Positions 54,276 to 63,700 of a DNA stretch of 64,000 nucleotides are shown one piece after another. Both the position numbers and the translations under genes were made by a program. Source of the DNA: an uncultured bacterium (lineage in GTDB: Bacteria > Patescibacteriota > Saccharimonadia > Saccharimonadales > Saccharimonadaceae); NCBI GenBank assembly GCA_903899655.1, contig CAIUKF010000010.1, positions 62,001-126,000 of the forward strand, given 5' to 3'. The notes under the pieces are model-generated. The model saw only the letters and a program-made list of their open reading frames with translations. It did not search any database and was not told where the DNA came from. How positions within the stretch are numbered: position 1 is the first letter of the stretch; every line of letters begins with the position of its first letter.

Positions 54276-54972
54276 TTGGTTCCAATCTGTAAATCATATT
54301 TTTGCGCTCGACAACGACCGACCAGTTGTTTTGGTGGGCGGTTTCAAATAATTCCCTGTCGGGATTAAATGCAATCGGATGATCGACTAACGACAGCATG
54401 CCTATATCGCCTCGAGTGTCGCCTACGCCAATACTGCCAGCAAAATCAAGGCCATGTTCGGCCACGATTTTTTTCAAAATTATGTCTTTGCCATCGTGCG
54501 ATTTGATAATTTCGCCAGTGTAAAATTCGTCACCGCGTTTGTAATGTTGGCCAATCCAAATGTCAAATCCGTATTTGTCGGCGAATGGTTTGACTAATTC
54601 GTCTTGGTATCCAGATATGGCGATTAATGTGTAGCCTTTTTGTTTAAGGTCGACAATTAAATCTCGCGTATAGACATAGACATATTCAGATAAACGTTCA
54701 AATACATTGGCAGCGGCGGTTTCAAAATCAGCAATGCGAATTTGCGGCAAAGCGGCGTCAAAAGCTTTGGCCATGACTTTAACGTATTCTTCAAAGGCCT
54801 GATCGGATTGGCGTTTTTTCCACTTTATTTCAAACGGTTTATAGGCATCGGTGACGCTGGATGGCAATTGATTAGCTGTAATTAATTCAAAGATAGCTTC
54901 GCGGTATAATCCTGATCGAAAAACAGTGCCATCGATGTCAAATACAGCAAACGGTTTGCTGGTGTCGATCAT
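54250..54972 (-). CDS. HAD-superfamily phosphatase (subfamily IB type)
   Basis: 240 aa. Motif I VFDIDGTVFRS (about 10-20), motif II IAISGYQDE (about 116-124), motif III/IV GVGDTRGDIGML (about 182-193). This arrangement is that of SerB-like HAD-IB phosphatases, with an alpha-helical cap between motifs I and II. The substrate is unknown. Stop and start codons overlap with the neighbours (4 nt with xth). Confidence 0.85.
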   Translation of the reverse strand: MIDTSKPFAVFDIDGTVFRSGLYREAIFELITANQLPSSVTDAYKPFEIKWKKRQSDQAFEEYVKVMAKAFDAALPQIRIADFETAAANVFERLSEYVYVYTRDLIVDLKQKGYTLIAISGYQDELVKPFADKYGFDIWIGQHYKRGDEFYTGEIIKSHDGKDIILKKIVAEHGLDFAGSIGVGDTRGDIGMLSLVDHPIAFNPDRELFETAHQNNWSVVVERKNMIYRLEPNGNSFILA

Positions 54973-55769
54973 AATGTAACCTCGATACTGATTGGACAGT
55001 GGTCCGAGCCCATGACATCAGGGTGAATTTGGGCATCTGTAACGGCGTTAATGATTGACTTGCTGGCTAACCAGTAATCAATACGCCATCCGACGTTACG
55101 AGCTCTAGCGTTGGCCCAGTGAGTCCACCATGTGTAAGCATCGGCTCTGGCGGGATTCATGCTGCGAAATACGTCAACAAAACCAGCGGATTCAAACGCA
55201 TCGAAGCCAGACCGCTCTTCATCTGTAAAACCATGTTTGCCAATGTTAGGTTTAGGGTTTTTCAGGTCCATTTTGGTGTGAGCGACATTTAAGTCACCAC
55301 AAAACAGGACGGGTTTGGACTTTTCAAGGTCTTGGATGTGTTCTAAAAAGGCTGGGTCCCATTGTTGGTGGCGTAGTTTTAATCGCGACAAATCATCTTT
55401 GGAATTGGGAGTATAAACTGTTACAACCCAAAAATCGTCAAACTCGGCTGAAATCACCCGACCTTCTTTGGCTGGGTCGCCATAACTGTCCCCTGACAGA
55501 CCGTATTTTTCGGCAATAGCATCGGTAAAACCGTTAATAATTGACAGTGGTTTGATTTTGCTGAATATCGCTGTACCGCTGTAGCCGGCTTTGTCGGCAC
55601 TATTCCAATATTCGTGATAATTGGGCAAATCGATATCGGCCTGACCTTGTTTAGCTTTGGTTTCCTGTAAGCATAAAATATCTGGTTGATGATCATTAAT
55701 AAACTTTTGAAAAGTACCTTTATTAATGACTGATCTGATGCCGTTGACGTTCCAAGAATATAATCTCAT
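54969..55769 (-). CDS. xth: Exodeoxyribonuclease III / AP endonuclease
   Basis: 266 aa. EEP-fold nuclease for base-excision repair. Conserved WNVNGIRS, CLQETKAK (Glu about 36), GDLNVAHTKMDLKNP, a Tyr/Trp region, and the terminal GSDHCPISIEV with the catalytic His. Full length and ungapped. Overlaps the HAD gene by 4 nt and the coiled-coil gene upstream by 4 nt, so a four-gene operon. Confidence 0.96.
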   Translation of the reverse strand: MRLYSWNVNGIRSVINKGTFQKFINDHQPDILCLQETKAKQGQADIDLPNYHEYWNSADKAGYSGTAIFSKIKPLSIINGFTDAIAEKYGLSGDSYGDPAKEGRVISAEFDDFWVVTVYTPNSKDDLSRLKLRHQQWDPAFLEHIQDLEKSKPVLFCGDLNVAHTKMDLKNPKPNIGKHGFTDEERSGFDAFESAGFVDVFRSMNPARADAYTWWTHWANARARNVGWRIDYWLASKSIINAVTDAQIHPDVMGSDHCPISIEVTL

Positions 55770-56170
55770 GCAATCTTTTTTTCTAAGAATCCAATTCGAT
55801 TTTCGTGAAATTCAATTGTTTCGTCCTGTTGAACCTCGTGTCGACTAATCTCGGAAAGTTTTTCGTTGTTTGGTACTAATTGCTCAAATATATCTTGAAT
55901 TGTGTCATCGGTTTCTTCGTGCAATACTTCTAGTCGACGAACGTCAGTTTTTAGTTCACCAACATCTTTTTTTAAGATTGCAACATCGGTTTTTATATCA
56001 CCTAAATCGGTTTGCATAGCTTTAGTGTGCGTTTCGTTAATTCTAAGGCGCAAGTTAATCATCTTTAGGTCGGCTTTTGTCGAGCTGGTATCACTCCTAA
56101 GAGCCTTGACTTCAGTAATCAGGCTATCAAGTTTACTTAAAACATTGATATTAAGTTCATCTTGTTTCAT
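55766..56170 (-). CDS. Coiled-coil protein
   Basis: 134 aa with heptad repeats over most of its length (LDSLITEVKALRSDTSSTKADLKMINLRL...IKTDVAILKKDVGELKTDVRRLEVL). First gene of the xth operon by order of transcription. No domain of known function; likely forms a parallel coiled coil. Confidence 0.65.
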   Translation of the reverse strand: MKQDELNINVLSKLDSLITEVKALRSDTSSTKADLKMINLRLRINETHTKAMQTDLGDIKTDVAILKKDVGELKTDVRRLEVLHEETDDTIQDIFEQLVPNNEKLSEISRHEVQQDETIEFHENRIGFLEKKIA

Positions 56171-56215
56171 ATGACTATTATACCATTTTGCGGATAATTT
56201 TAGAATTTAGGAGAT

Positions 56216-56503
56216 CTATTTTTTGTGGCGATTTATCATTATATAAAAATAAAACCAAACAGCAGATATAGCGACGGTTGATATTGCGGCATTCAAACTC
56301 CCCTTGCCAAGTTCAGGCCAAAGCATGTCAAAGCCTAATATGTGAAACATATTGGCTTGGTTGACGTCACCATTACGGACGGCGTTAAACAGCGCGATTG
56401 TTAAGTGTAATGCCGCTGAAAGCAACATTGTGTAAAAAAGCGCCATCGATGAAGCACTGTAATATTGAGGTAAAAGTTTTGATATTTTTCGTATTCTGTT
56501 CAT
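56216..56503 (-). CDS. Small two-helix membrane protein
   Basis: 95 aa with two hydrophobic helices (about 18-42 and 70-90) and a short polar loop. No recognised family. Divergently placed from the glycosyltransferase gene, 38 nt apart. Confidence 0.55.
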   Translation of the reverse strand: MNRIRKISKLLPQYYSASSMALFYTMLLSAALHLTIALFNAVRNGDVNQANMFHILGFDMLWPELGKGSLNAAISTVAISAVWFYFYIMINRHKK

Positions 56504-56541
56504 TAAACAATAATATCACGTGTGCTACAATAAAGGATATT

Positions 56542-57723
56542 ATGAGGATATTGATTGCTAATGATCAACACTGGCCAATGCGTAGCGGTGTGGCAACTGC
56601 CGTCCGAACATTGGCGCAGGGCTTGTCAAGATTGGGTTATGAAGTACTGGTTGTGGCGCCATCACAAAACAGTAAAAGTAGTACTGAAAAGGACGTAAAT
56701 TATACGATTCGACGGATTCGTTCGTTGCCACTTTTCTTTCGTAAAAATTTGCGTGTCGCAGCGACTTATGACCGTGAAATACGCAAAATAATCCAAGATT
56801 TTAATCCCGATATCGTTCACGTCCATACTCAACTGACAGTTGGTCTGTCGGTGCTTAAAATGGCAAACAGTTTAGGGATTCCGGTTGTGGCGACTAACCA
56901 CGTTATGCCTGACAATATTATCAAAAATGTCAAAGCTTTAAAGCCTGTATCACGTCCAATATCACATATCTTAAGCGAGTACGGGCTGTTGCTGTACAAA
57001 GGTGTCAAGCGAATTATCTTCCCGACTGAATCAGTTTTAGGACTGTTCAACTTGGAAAGAATTGAAGCGCCAGCGGTAGCGATATCTAACGGTATTGATT
57101 TGTCGATTTACACTCCCCGAAAACCAAAAAAATATATTTATGACAAATTTGACATCCCAACTGACAAAAAAATAATTGCTTGGATTGGTCGTTTGGATGT
57201 TGAAAAGCATTTGGATGTGGCAGTAAAATCGTTTGCAAAATTATGTGCAGATTACGCTGACGTTCATATGTTGATTGTTGGTATGGGCAATGATGAAAGT
57301 CGATTGTTGGATTTGGTGGAAGAACTAGATATTGCTGATCGTGTCACTTTTACAGGACTAGTATCGGACGAAGATAAATACGAATTGCACCGCGTAACGA
57401 CAATTTTTGCAGTGCCATCACCAAACGAATTGCAATGTTTGTCGATGTTGGAATCAATGGCTTGCGGTAAACCAATTGTGGCAGTCAATGCTGGGGCTTT
57501 GGCTGAACTTTGTTTGAATGATGACGATGGATATTTGGTGTCAGTTGATGATGTCGATGGATTTACCAGGTCATACCAAATGTTATTGGATAATCCAGAT
57601 CGATTGAAAAAGTTTGGTCAGCGCGCCCGCGAAGTAGCTGAAACTCATGACACAGCGGTTGTGATGCCACGATTTGCTAAATTATATGCTGAAGTTATTG
57701 CAGAAAGTCGCGCAGATTCTTAG
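56542..57723 (+). CDS. GT4-family glycosyltransferase
   Basis: 393 aa. GT-B fold: N-terminal acceptor domain starting MRILIANDQHWPMRSGVATAV, and C-terminal donor domain with AWIGRLDVEKHLDVAVKSF, GLVSDEDKYEL and the GT4 EX7E region NELQCLSMLESMACGKPI. Closest in style to diacylglycerol glucosyltransferases and mannosyltransferases that make glycolipids, but the substrate cannot be set from sequence. The start is fixed by AAAGGA 7 nt upstream. Its 3' end overlaps the convergent hydrolase by 29 nt. Confidence 0.9.
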   Translation: MRILIANDQHWPMRSGVATAVRTLAQGLSRLGYEVLVVAPSQNSKSSTEKDVNYTIRRIRSLPLFFRKNLRVAATYDREIRKIIQDFNPDIVHVHTQLTVGLSVLKMANSLGIPVVATNHVMPDNIIKNVKALKPVSRPISHILSEYGLLLYKGVKRIIFPTESVLGLFNLERIEAPAVAISNGIDLSIYTPRKPKKYIYDKFDIPTDKKIIAWIGRLDVEKHLDVAVKSFAKLCADYADVHMLIVGMGNDESRLLDLVEELDIADRVTFTGLVSDEDKYELHRVTTIFAVPSPNELQCLSMLESMACGKPIVAVNAGALAELCLNDDDGYLVSVDDVDGFTRSYQMLLDNPDRLKKFGQRAREVAETHDTAVVMPRFAKLYAEVIAESRADS

Positions 57724-58531
57724 CAATTAATTCAGGCTTTTCGTAATGCGCCAGATGTCCGACGTTTGGCAAAACGACCAACTTGGCATTCAAAGCTTTG
57801 GCGGCTTTACGTTCTTGTTTAAGTGGCGATACGTTATCTTTTTCGCCCGAGATAATTAATATGTCATAATTTGTAAGTTTGTGGGCAAACTGGTTAATGC
57901 CACGATTGCTAATCTCTTCGTGTAATTTACGATAAAGTGTAATACTGCTGATGTAATCAAGATTTTTGTAGTGGTGATTAATCATGTCGTTATTTAATTT
58001 AGCGTCATCAGTCGTTGACATTAATTTAGTTAATAGCCGTGATAAAAATTTGCTTTTGACGATTTTTTCGCCAAAAACTGGGACGTGTTCGCCAATTCTA
58101 TAATGTAAACTACCTAGTAATGCGCCAGCTTTGCGGTTGTCGGTTATGGTGATTGGTGTTGGAACGGGGCTGATTAAAACGGTTTTTTGAGCGTAAATAT
58201 CTTTGCCATATTCCAACATTACGGCTGCCACTAGGCCGCCCATTGAATGGCCAATTAAATATGGTCGGTTTAGTTTTAGACTGACGGCTAATTCATTAGT
58301 TAGTTTGGCGATACCTTCGACGCTAGAGTTTTTTTGGTTGATAGTACTTTCGCCAAAACCAGGCAAATCCGGGATAATTAATCGATAATTTTGAAGTAGT
58401 GGTGTCAGATATTGAAAGCCTTCGTGGCTGCCGGTGATACCGTGAACCATGAATATAGTTGGTTTTTTGTCGGTATGATATTCCCAATACAGGATTACTT
58501 CGCCATCGTTTGATACCCACTCTTTTTTCAT
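57695..58531 (-). CDS. Alpha/beta-hydrolase
   Basis: 278 aa. Nucleophile Ser in LIGHSMGGLVA (about 94-104), oxyanion VHGITGSH (about 30-37), Asp in ISGEKDNVSP (about 227) and His in VGHLAHYEKP (about 257). A short helical cap separates the two halves. Esterase or lipase-like; the substrate is unknown. Its start overlaps the smpB stop by 4 nt. Confidence 0.88.
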   Translation of the reverse strand: MKKEWVSNDGEVILYWEYHTDKKPTIFMVHGITGSHEGFQYLTPLLQNYRLIIPDLPGFGESTINQKNSSVEGIAKLTNELAVSLKLNRPYLIGHSMGGLVAAVMLEYGKDIYAQKTVLISPVPTPITITDNRKAGALLGSLHYRIGEHVPVFGEKIVKSKFLSRLLTKLMSTTDDAKLNNDMINHHYKNLDYISSITLYRKLHEEISNRGINQFAHKLTNYDILIISGEKDNVSPLKQERKAAKALNAKLVVLPNVGHLAHYEKPELIAKNLRDFLQ

Positions 58532-59004
58532 CGATTCCCTTTCAAAATGCTTTTGTTCTCTCGTTCAATATCGCGACGTTTTAAAGTTTCGCGCTTGTCG
58601 TAATTCTTTTTACCTTTACCGACGGCAATAACAACTTTAATAAATCGGCCGTTGGTTAATAATTTAGTTGGGATAATACTCATTCCAGATTGTTTGCGGG
58701 CGATTAAATCATCAATTTGTTTGCGCTTAGCCAGTAATTTGCGGGGTGAAGTATCAATCGACCTGGCATTAGTGTTGCCTTTTTCATTCAATTTAAGGCT
58801 GAAACTGGCGTTATTTAGCCATAATTCATTGTCGCGGATGGTTACAAACGAACCCTTTAATTGGACGTGCCCATCGCGGGCGGCGCGAGTTTCCATGCCA
58901 GTTAAGGCAATGCCAACAACTAAATCCTCTTCCAAAGCATAGTCAAAAGACGCACGACGATTTGTGATTGCGTTTGGTTTTTTGATTTTTGCTTTTTTAA
59001 CCAT
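58528..59004 (-). CDS. smpB: SsrA-binding protein SmpB
   Basis: 158 aa. Partner of tmRNA in rescuing stalled ribosomes. NRRASFDYALEEDLVVGIALTGMETRAARDG, KLLAKRKQIDDL and the basic C-terminal tail (GKGKKNYDKRETLKRRDIERE) are diagnostic; the YDKRE...KRR tail enters the mRNA channel. The start at MVKKAKIKK matches the family. Its presence implies an ssrA gene elsewhere. Confidence 0.95.
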   Translation of the reverse strand: MVKKAKIKKPNAITNRRASFDYALEEDLVVGIALTGMETRAARDGHVQLKGSFVTIRDNELWLNNASFSLKLNEKGNTNARSIDTSPRKLLAKRKQIDDLIARKQSGMSIIPTKLLTNGRFIKVVIAVGKGKKNYDKRETLKRRDIERENKSILKGNR

Positions 59005-59097
59005 GCTATATATTGTACCAGAGGTTAGATACATTTTATTGTTTTCCCTTTTGCTATTATCTGTCAATTTCACCTCTGTTATGATACACTGTTACAA

Positions 59098-60729
59098 ATG
59101 ATTGCTGATATTATTGTTACCGAAAAAAGCTTTGGCCCTAAAATACTTATGAGTAATATTAAGTTTAGTATTGATGATGGCGAAAAAGTTGGTGTTGTTG
59201 GACGCAATGGTGTCGGCAAATCGACGTTGTTTGGGATATTGGCTGGCGCCGACAAAGATTTTACCGGTGAGATTATTTACAAACGTGGCGTGGTTGTTGT
59301 TTCGACCGCCCAGGAGCACCATGATATGGGCGATACGACGGTGTTGCAGTATGTCTTGTCGGGGTTACCTGAGTACACCGAACTCAGTCGAATTATCGAA
59401 ACTTACCCTGAAACTATGGGCGAAGACATGAAAAAGATTGACGAATATACTCAGGCTTTGATGCGGTTTGACGATAAAGGTTTTTATCAAATCGAAGAAA
59501 AAATTGAGCGTGAATTGGATAATTTTCAGTTGCCTGGTATCGCCCACCGCGCCTTTTCGACCCTGTCTGGTGGTCAAAAACGACTGGTAGAAGTTGTTAA
59601 AGTCATGCATAGCGACGCCAGTTTGGCACTGGTGGATGAGCCGACTAACCACATGGATTACATTGCCAAAGCCCAATATGTGGAATGGATGAAAAACGCC
59701 CATGAAGCAATGTTGGTTATTACTCACGACCGTGATGTATTGAACGAAGTTGATCGTATTATCGAATTAAAAGACGGCGAAAATGCCAGTTATAAGGGTA
59801 ATTATGATGCATATTTAAAGCAAAATGCCGTTTCGACTGGTACACAAATGAACGATTTTGAAATGGCTGAAAAGCGAATTGTTAATTTAAAGCAAAAAGT
59901 TATCGATTATCAGCGACTAAAAGAAAAATCACGTAACCCTGGCACTATTCAAAAGTTTAAACGATTGGAAAATAATTCACGAGCTGAACTGGCCGAGTTA
60001 CAGGCCAAAGAAAAACCAACTTTTTGGATTGATAAAGAATCAGCTGCTAATTTGAATTACAAAGTCGCTGCTCAATATGACAAATTCAAGGCTAAAAACA
60101 TTCGGATGAATTTGAGAAACGAAGAGTCACGCAGCAAACACGTTTTATTGGCAGCTCGTGATGTATCGCTAGGTTATGATAAGCCCCTGTTTAAAGGTGT
60201 TAATATCGATTTGCGCGAGGGTGAAGCGTTGGAATTTCGAGGACGCAATGGTTGCGGCAAAACAACATTAATTAAGGCGATTTTGGGTGATACATCGCCT
60301 AAATTCTTTGGCGGTGAGATTACTCTGGATAAACATGTTCGAATTGGCGTTTACGAACAAGAAGTCTCGCCTGTTTATTTTGATTTAACACTAGAAGACG
60401 CGATTGAACGCATGTATTTAGATCGCAAATTGTCGATATCGACGACTAAAATTCGCAGTCTAATGAGCGATTATTTGTTTATTGAAAGTGACGGCAAAAC
60501 ACCAATTTCACGACTTTCGGGTGGTCAAAAAGCCCGTTTTCAGTTAATTACGATGTTGGCTAATAACCCACAACTGCTGATTTTGGACGAGCCGACAAAC
60601 CACTTGGATTTGCCAAGTATTGAAGAGTTAGAGACAGCGCTGGCAAAGTATAGCGGTGCGATTGTTTACGTCAGTCACGATGGATATTTTCGTCAAGCAA
60701 TTGGTGGCGAAGTCTTGTTAATAAGTTAA
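59098..60729 (+). CDS. ABC-F family ATPase (ribosome-associated)
   Basis: 543 aa with two ABC ATPase cassettes in tandem and no membrane domain: Walker A GRNGVGKST (about 35) and GRNGCGKTT (about 380), signatures LSGGQKRL (about 157) and LSGGQKAR (about 470), Walker B VDEPTNH and LDEPTNH, and a charged linker between. ABC-F proteins act on the ribosome in translation control or antibiotic protection. The paralogue cannot be set. It ends 24 nt before the start of the glycine-rich giant. Confidence 0.94.
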   Translation: MIADIIVTEKSFGPKILMSNIKFSIDDGEKVGVVGRNGVGKSTLFGILAGADKDFTGEIIYKRGVVVVSTAQEHHDMGDTTVLQYVLSGLPEYTELSRIIETYPETMGEDMKKIDEYTQALMRFDDKGFYQIEEKIERELDNFQLPGIAHRAFSTLSGGQKRLVEVVKVMHSDASLALVDEPTNHMDYIAKAQYVEWMKNAHEAMLVITHDRDVLNEVDRIIELKDGENASYKGNYDAYLKQNAVSTGTQMNDFEMAEKRIVNLKQKVIDYQRLKEKSRNPGTIQKFKRLENNSRAELAELQAKEKPTFWIDKESAANLNYKVAAQYDKFKAKNIRMNLRNEESRSKHVLLAARDVSLGYDKPLFKGVNIDLREGEALEFRGRNGCGKTTLIKAILGDTSPKFFGGEITLDKHVRIGVYEQEVSPVYFDLTLEDAIERMYLDRKLSISTTKIRSLMSDYLFIESDGKTPISRLSGGQKARFQLITMLANNPQLLILDEPTNHLDLPSIEELETALAKYSGAIVYVSHDGYFRQAIGGEVLLIS

Positions 60730-60752
60730 CGTACTTATGCTATAATTTAGCT

Positions 60753-63700
60753 ATGAAATCTCGCCGTTTAAGTGGTTTTGCATTGCCTACTGTTTTGATC
60801 GCATCCATCGTCATGCTAACCGTTCTATTGGTGTCAGTTACCTCTACTGCAGCTGTTAGGGTTGCCTTACAAACTCAGTATTACAGTCAACTATCTCAAA
60901 CCGCCAGTGATGCTGGTGTAGTCTATGCTAAAGCTTGCCTAGCTGCTAACAATGGTGTCCCACTATGGACTGATGCTAATCCATTAACTCCCTACACTGA
61001 CTGCTCAGGACTTCAAACCCTTGGCTTTACCTGTCTAACTGGGCAAACCCTATCAACTGACACTCGTTGTTCAGTCACAACTACTGACAGCGGTACAGGT
61101 ATTCAAGCTTCCTTTTCAGTTAAACGTCCAGCCACTGACTCTAACGGTAAAGCTACTAACGTTGATGCCGCTGGTTCGGTAAAAGTACTACGTACATCAG
61201 ACAACAGCATCTGGCGTCAATATAATCAAGAAAATGTGTCAAAAGTTTCCAATTCACCTACCATTCAAGTTTTAGTTGTGGGTGGTGGTGGTGGTGGTGG
61301 GTCAGATTCATATTCAGGTGGTGGTGGCGGCGGTGGTGAGTATCGATACATTAGTTCATTTAGTGTAGCGTCTCAATCGTATCCAGTAGTTATTGGTAGC
61401 GGTGGTAGTGGTAGTCGTGTAACAGCTTCAGGTGCAACATCTGGTGGAATTTCATCTTTTTCAACTATTATTGCAGATGGAGGTGGACCTGGTGGGGATG
61501 GTTATGCAGTATCTCGTAATGGTGCTTCAGGTGGTGGAGGTGGCTATGGAGCCTCTGTGGGCGGTACTGGTTCTCAAGGTAACAATGGCGGAAGCGGTAC
61601 GAGTAGCGGAAATTATCCTTCAGGTGGTGGTGGTGGTTCTGGCGCAGCAGGCTCAAATGGATCTGGCTCAGTATCTGGTAACGGAGGAATAGGTACGATG
61701 AATACTATATCAGGTACAGCTACTTATTATGCTGGTGGTGGCGGTGGAAGTGGTAGTGTTTCGTGGGGGTCTACGCCTGGCTCAGGTGGCTTAGGTGGTG
61801 GCGGAAATGGCACTACTTCTGCAAACGGTAATGCTGGCACAGCTAATACTGGTGGCGGTGGTGGTGCAGCTGGCAATAATGCCAATGCTGGTGGTGCAGG
61901 TGGTTCTGGGGTTGTTATTGTCTCTTATCCTACTGGTTCAATGACAGCAACTGGTGGCACAATTACTACGGCAGGATTAAACACAGTGCATACTTTTACT
62001 GGAAGTGGTGTATTCTCTGTTGTTCCGAATGTATCATCAGTAAAAGTTTTGGTTGTTGGCGGTGGCGGTGGCGGTGGAACTTCAGGTGGTGGCGGGGCTG
62101 GTGGAGTTATTTATCAAGGTGCTTTCGCTGTAAGTAATGCCAGTTATTCTATTGTCGTCGGAACAGGTGGTGCATCCCAAAATAACGGTTCTAATTCAAC
62201 CTTCTCAACTCTTACTGCTATTGGTGGTGGTCGAGGTAATAATGGTGGTGCAAACGGGTATGATGGTGGATCTGGTGGTGGTGGCGGAGAAAATAGTGGC
62301 GGTCCAACGTATGGTGGTGGTGTAAATTATGTAGCCAATCAACTAGGTTACAGTGGTGGTGGCAACGGTTCATATGTTGCTAGTCCCTATCCATCTGGCG
62401 GTGGTGGCGGTGCTGGTGGACTGGGCGGTTCGGGTACAGGTGCTGCAATATCAGGAAACGGCGGTATTGGTTTGTCATACAGTATTACTGGTGCTAGTGT
62501 TTGTTATGCAGGCGGCGGCGGCGGCGGTATCCGAGCAGGTGGAACTGCAGGTACAGCAACTTGTGGCGGCGGTGCGGGCAGCAATAATAGTAGTAATGCT
62601 GGAACGGCGGCGACAGCTAATACTGGCGGTGGTGGCGGTGGTGGCTCGTCTACTTCTGCTGGTGGACAAGGTGGTTCTGGGGTTGTTATTATTTCTTATC
62701 CAAATGGGTCATTAATTGCAACCGGCACGGGCGGCGATGCTGTTACATATACAGATTCAAATAATCTAAATCCAAGGTCTGGAACGTCTTATGTAGGGGG
62801 TTATACTATCCATACATTTACAAGTAATGGAAACTTTGTGATAGGTAGGCCCATAAGTGTTTTAGTCGTTGGTGGCGGTGGTGGCGGTGGTGGTGGTGAA
62901 TCAAATCCTGCTGGCGATGCTCCTGGCGGTGGTGGTGCCGGTGGATATGTCTATAGTCCTTCATATTCTATATCTGGTTTGCCGCAATTTTATCCAGTAA
63001 CTGTTGGCTATGGTGGTAGCGGTGCTGCTGCAAATACTGGAGGTAATCCTGGCATTAAAGGTGGCGATTCTATTTTTGACACTCTGTATGCTTTTGGTGG
63101 AGGCTATGGTGCTGGCCAAGAGGGCAATGGTGGTTTTGGTGGCTCTGGCGGCGGTGCTGGTGGAAATTGTAATTCTGGCAACAAAGTCGGTGGGTTGGGT
63201 GTGAACGGCCAAGGTTATAAAGGCCAAGATAATATAGATTCGGCTTGTACATATCGTGGCGGGTCAGGTGGTGGTGGTGCCGGTGGTGCCGCTGGGTATA
63301 ATTTAAGCAATGGCGGTGGTGGTGGCGGTGGTGGCGGTCTTTCAAATAGTATTTCTGGTTTATCTGTAACTTATGCTGGTGGCGGTGGCGGTGGCGCTGG
63401 TAGAAACGTTGGTGCTCTTGGCGGTGCTGGCCAAGCTGGTGGTGGTTCTGGTGGCTCGTCTCCAAGTGGTAATGGTGGTAATGCAACAGCAAATACAGGT
63501 AGTGGCGGTGGTGGATCGGGTTCTGGCGTAGGCACTGGTGGTAATGGTGGTTCGGGTATAGTAATTATTTCTTATCCTACTGGTTCTATATCTGCAACTG
63601 GCGGTACAATAACTATTTCAGGCGGAAACACTATCCACACTTTTACTAGCAGTGGAAACTTTATAGTCGGCCCATCTGCGCCTGTTAAAATCTTAGTAGT

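Noticed and set aside
61432-63492. Several open frames rich in Val/Met or His/Tyr over the glycine-rich region
   Set aside because: Shadows of GGT/GGC repeats in other frames of the long glycine-rich gene.
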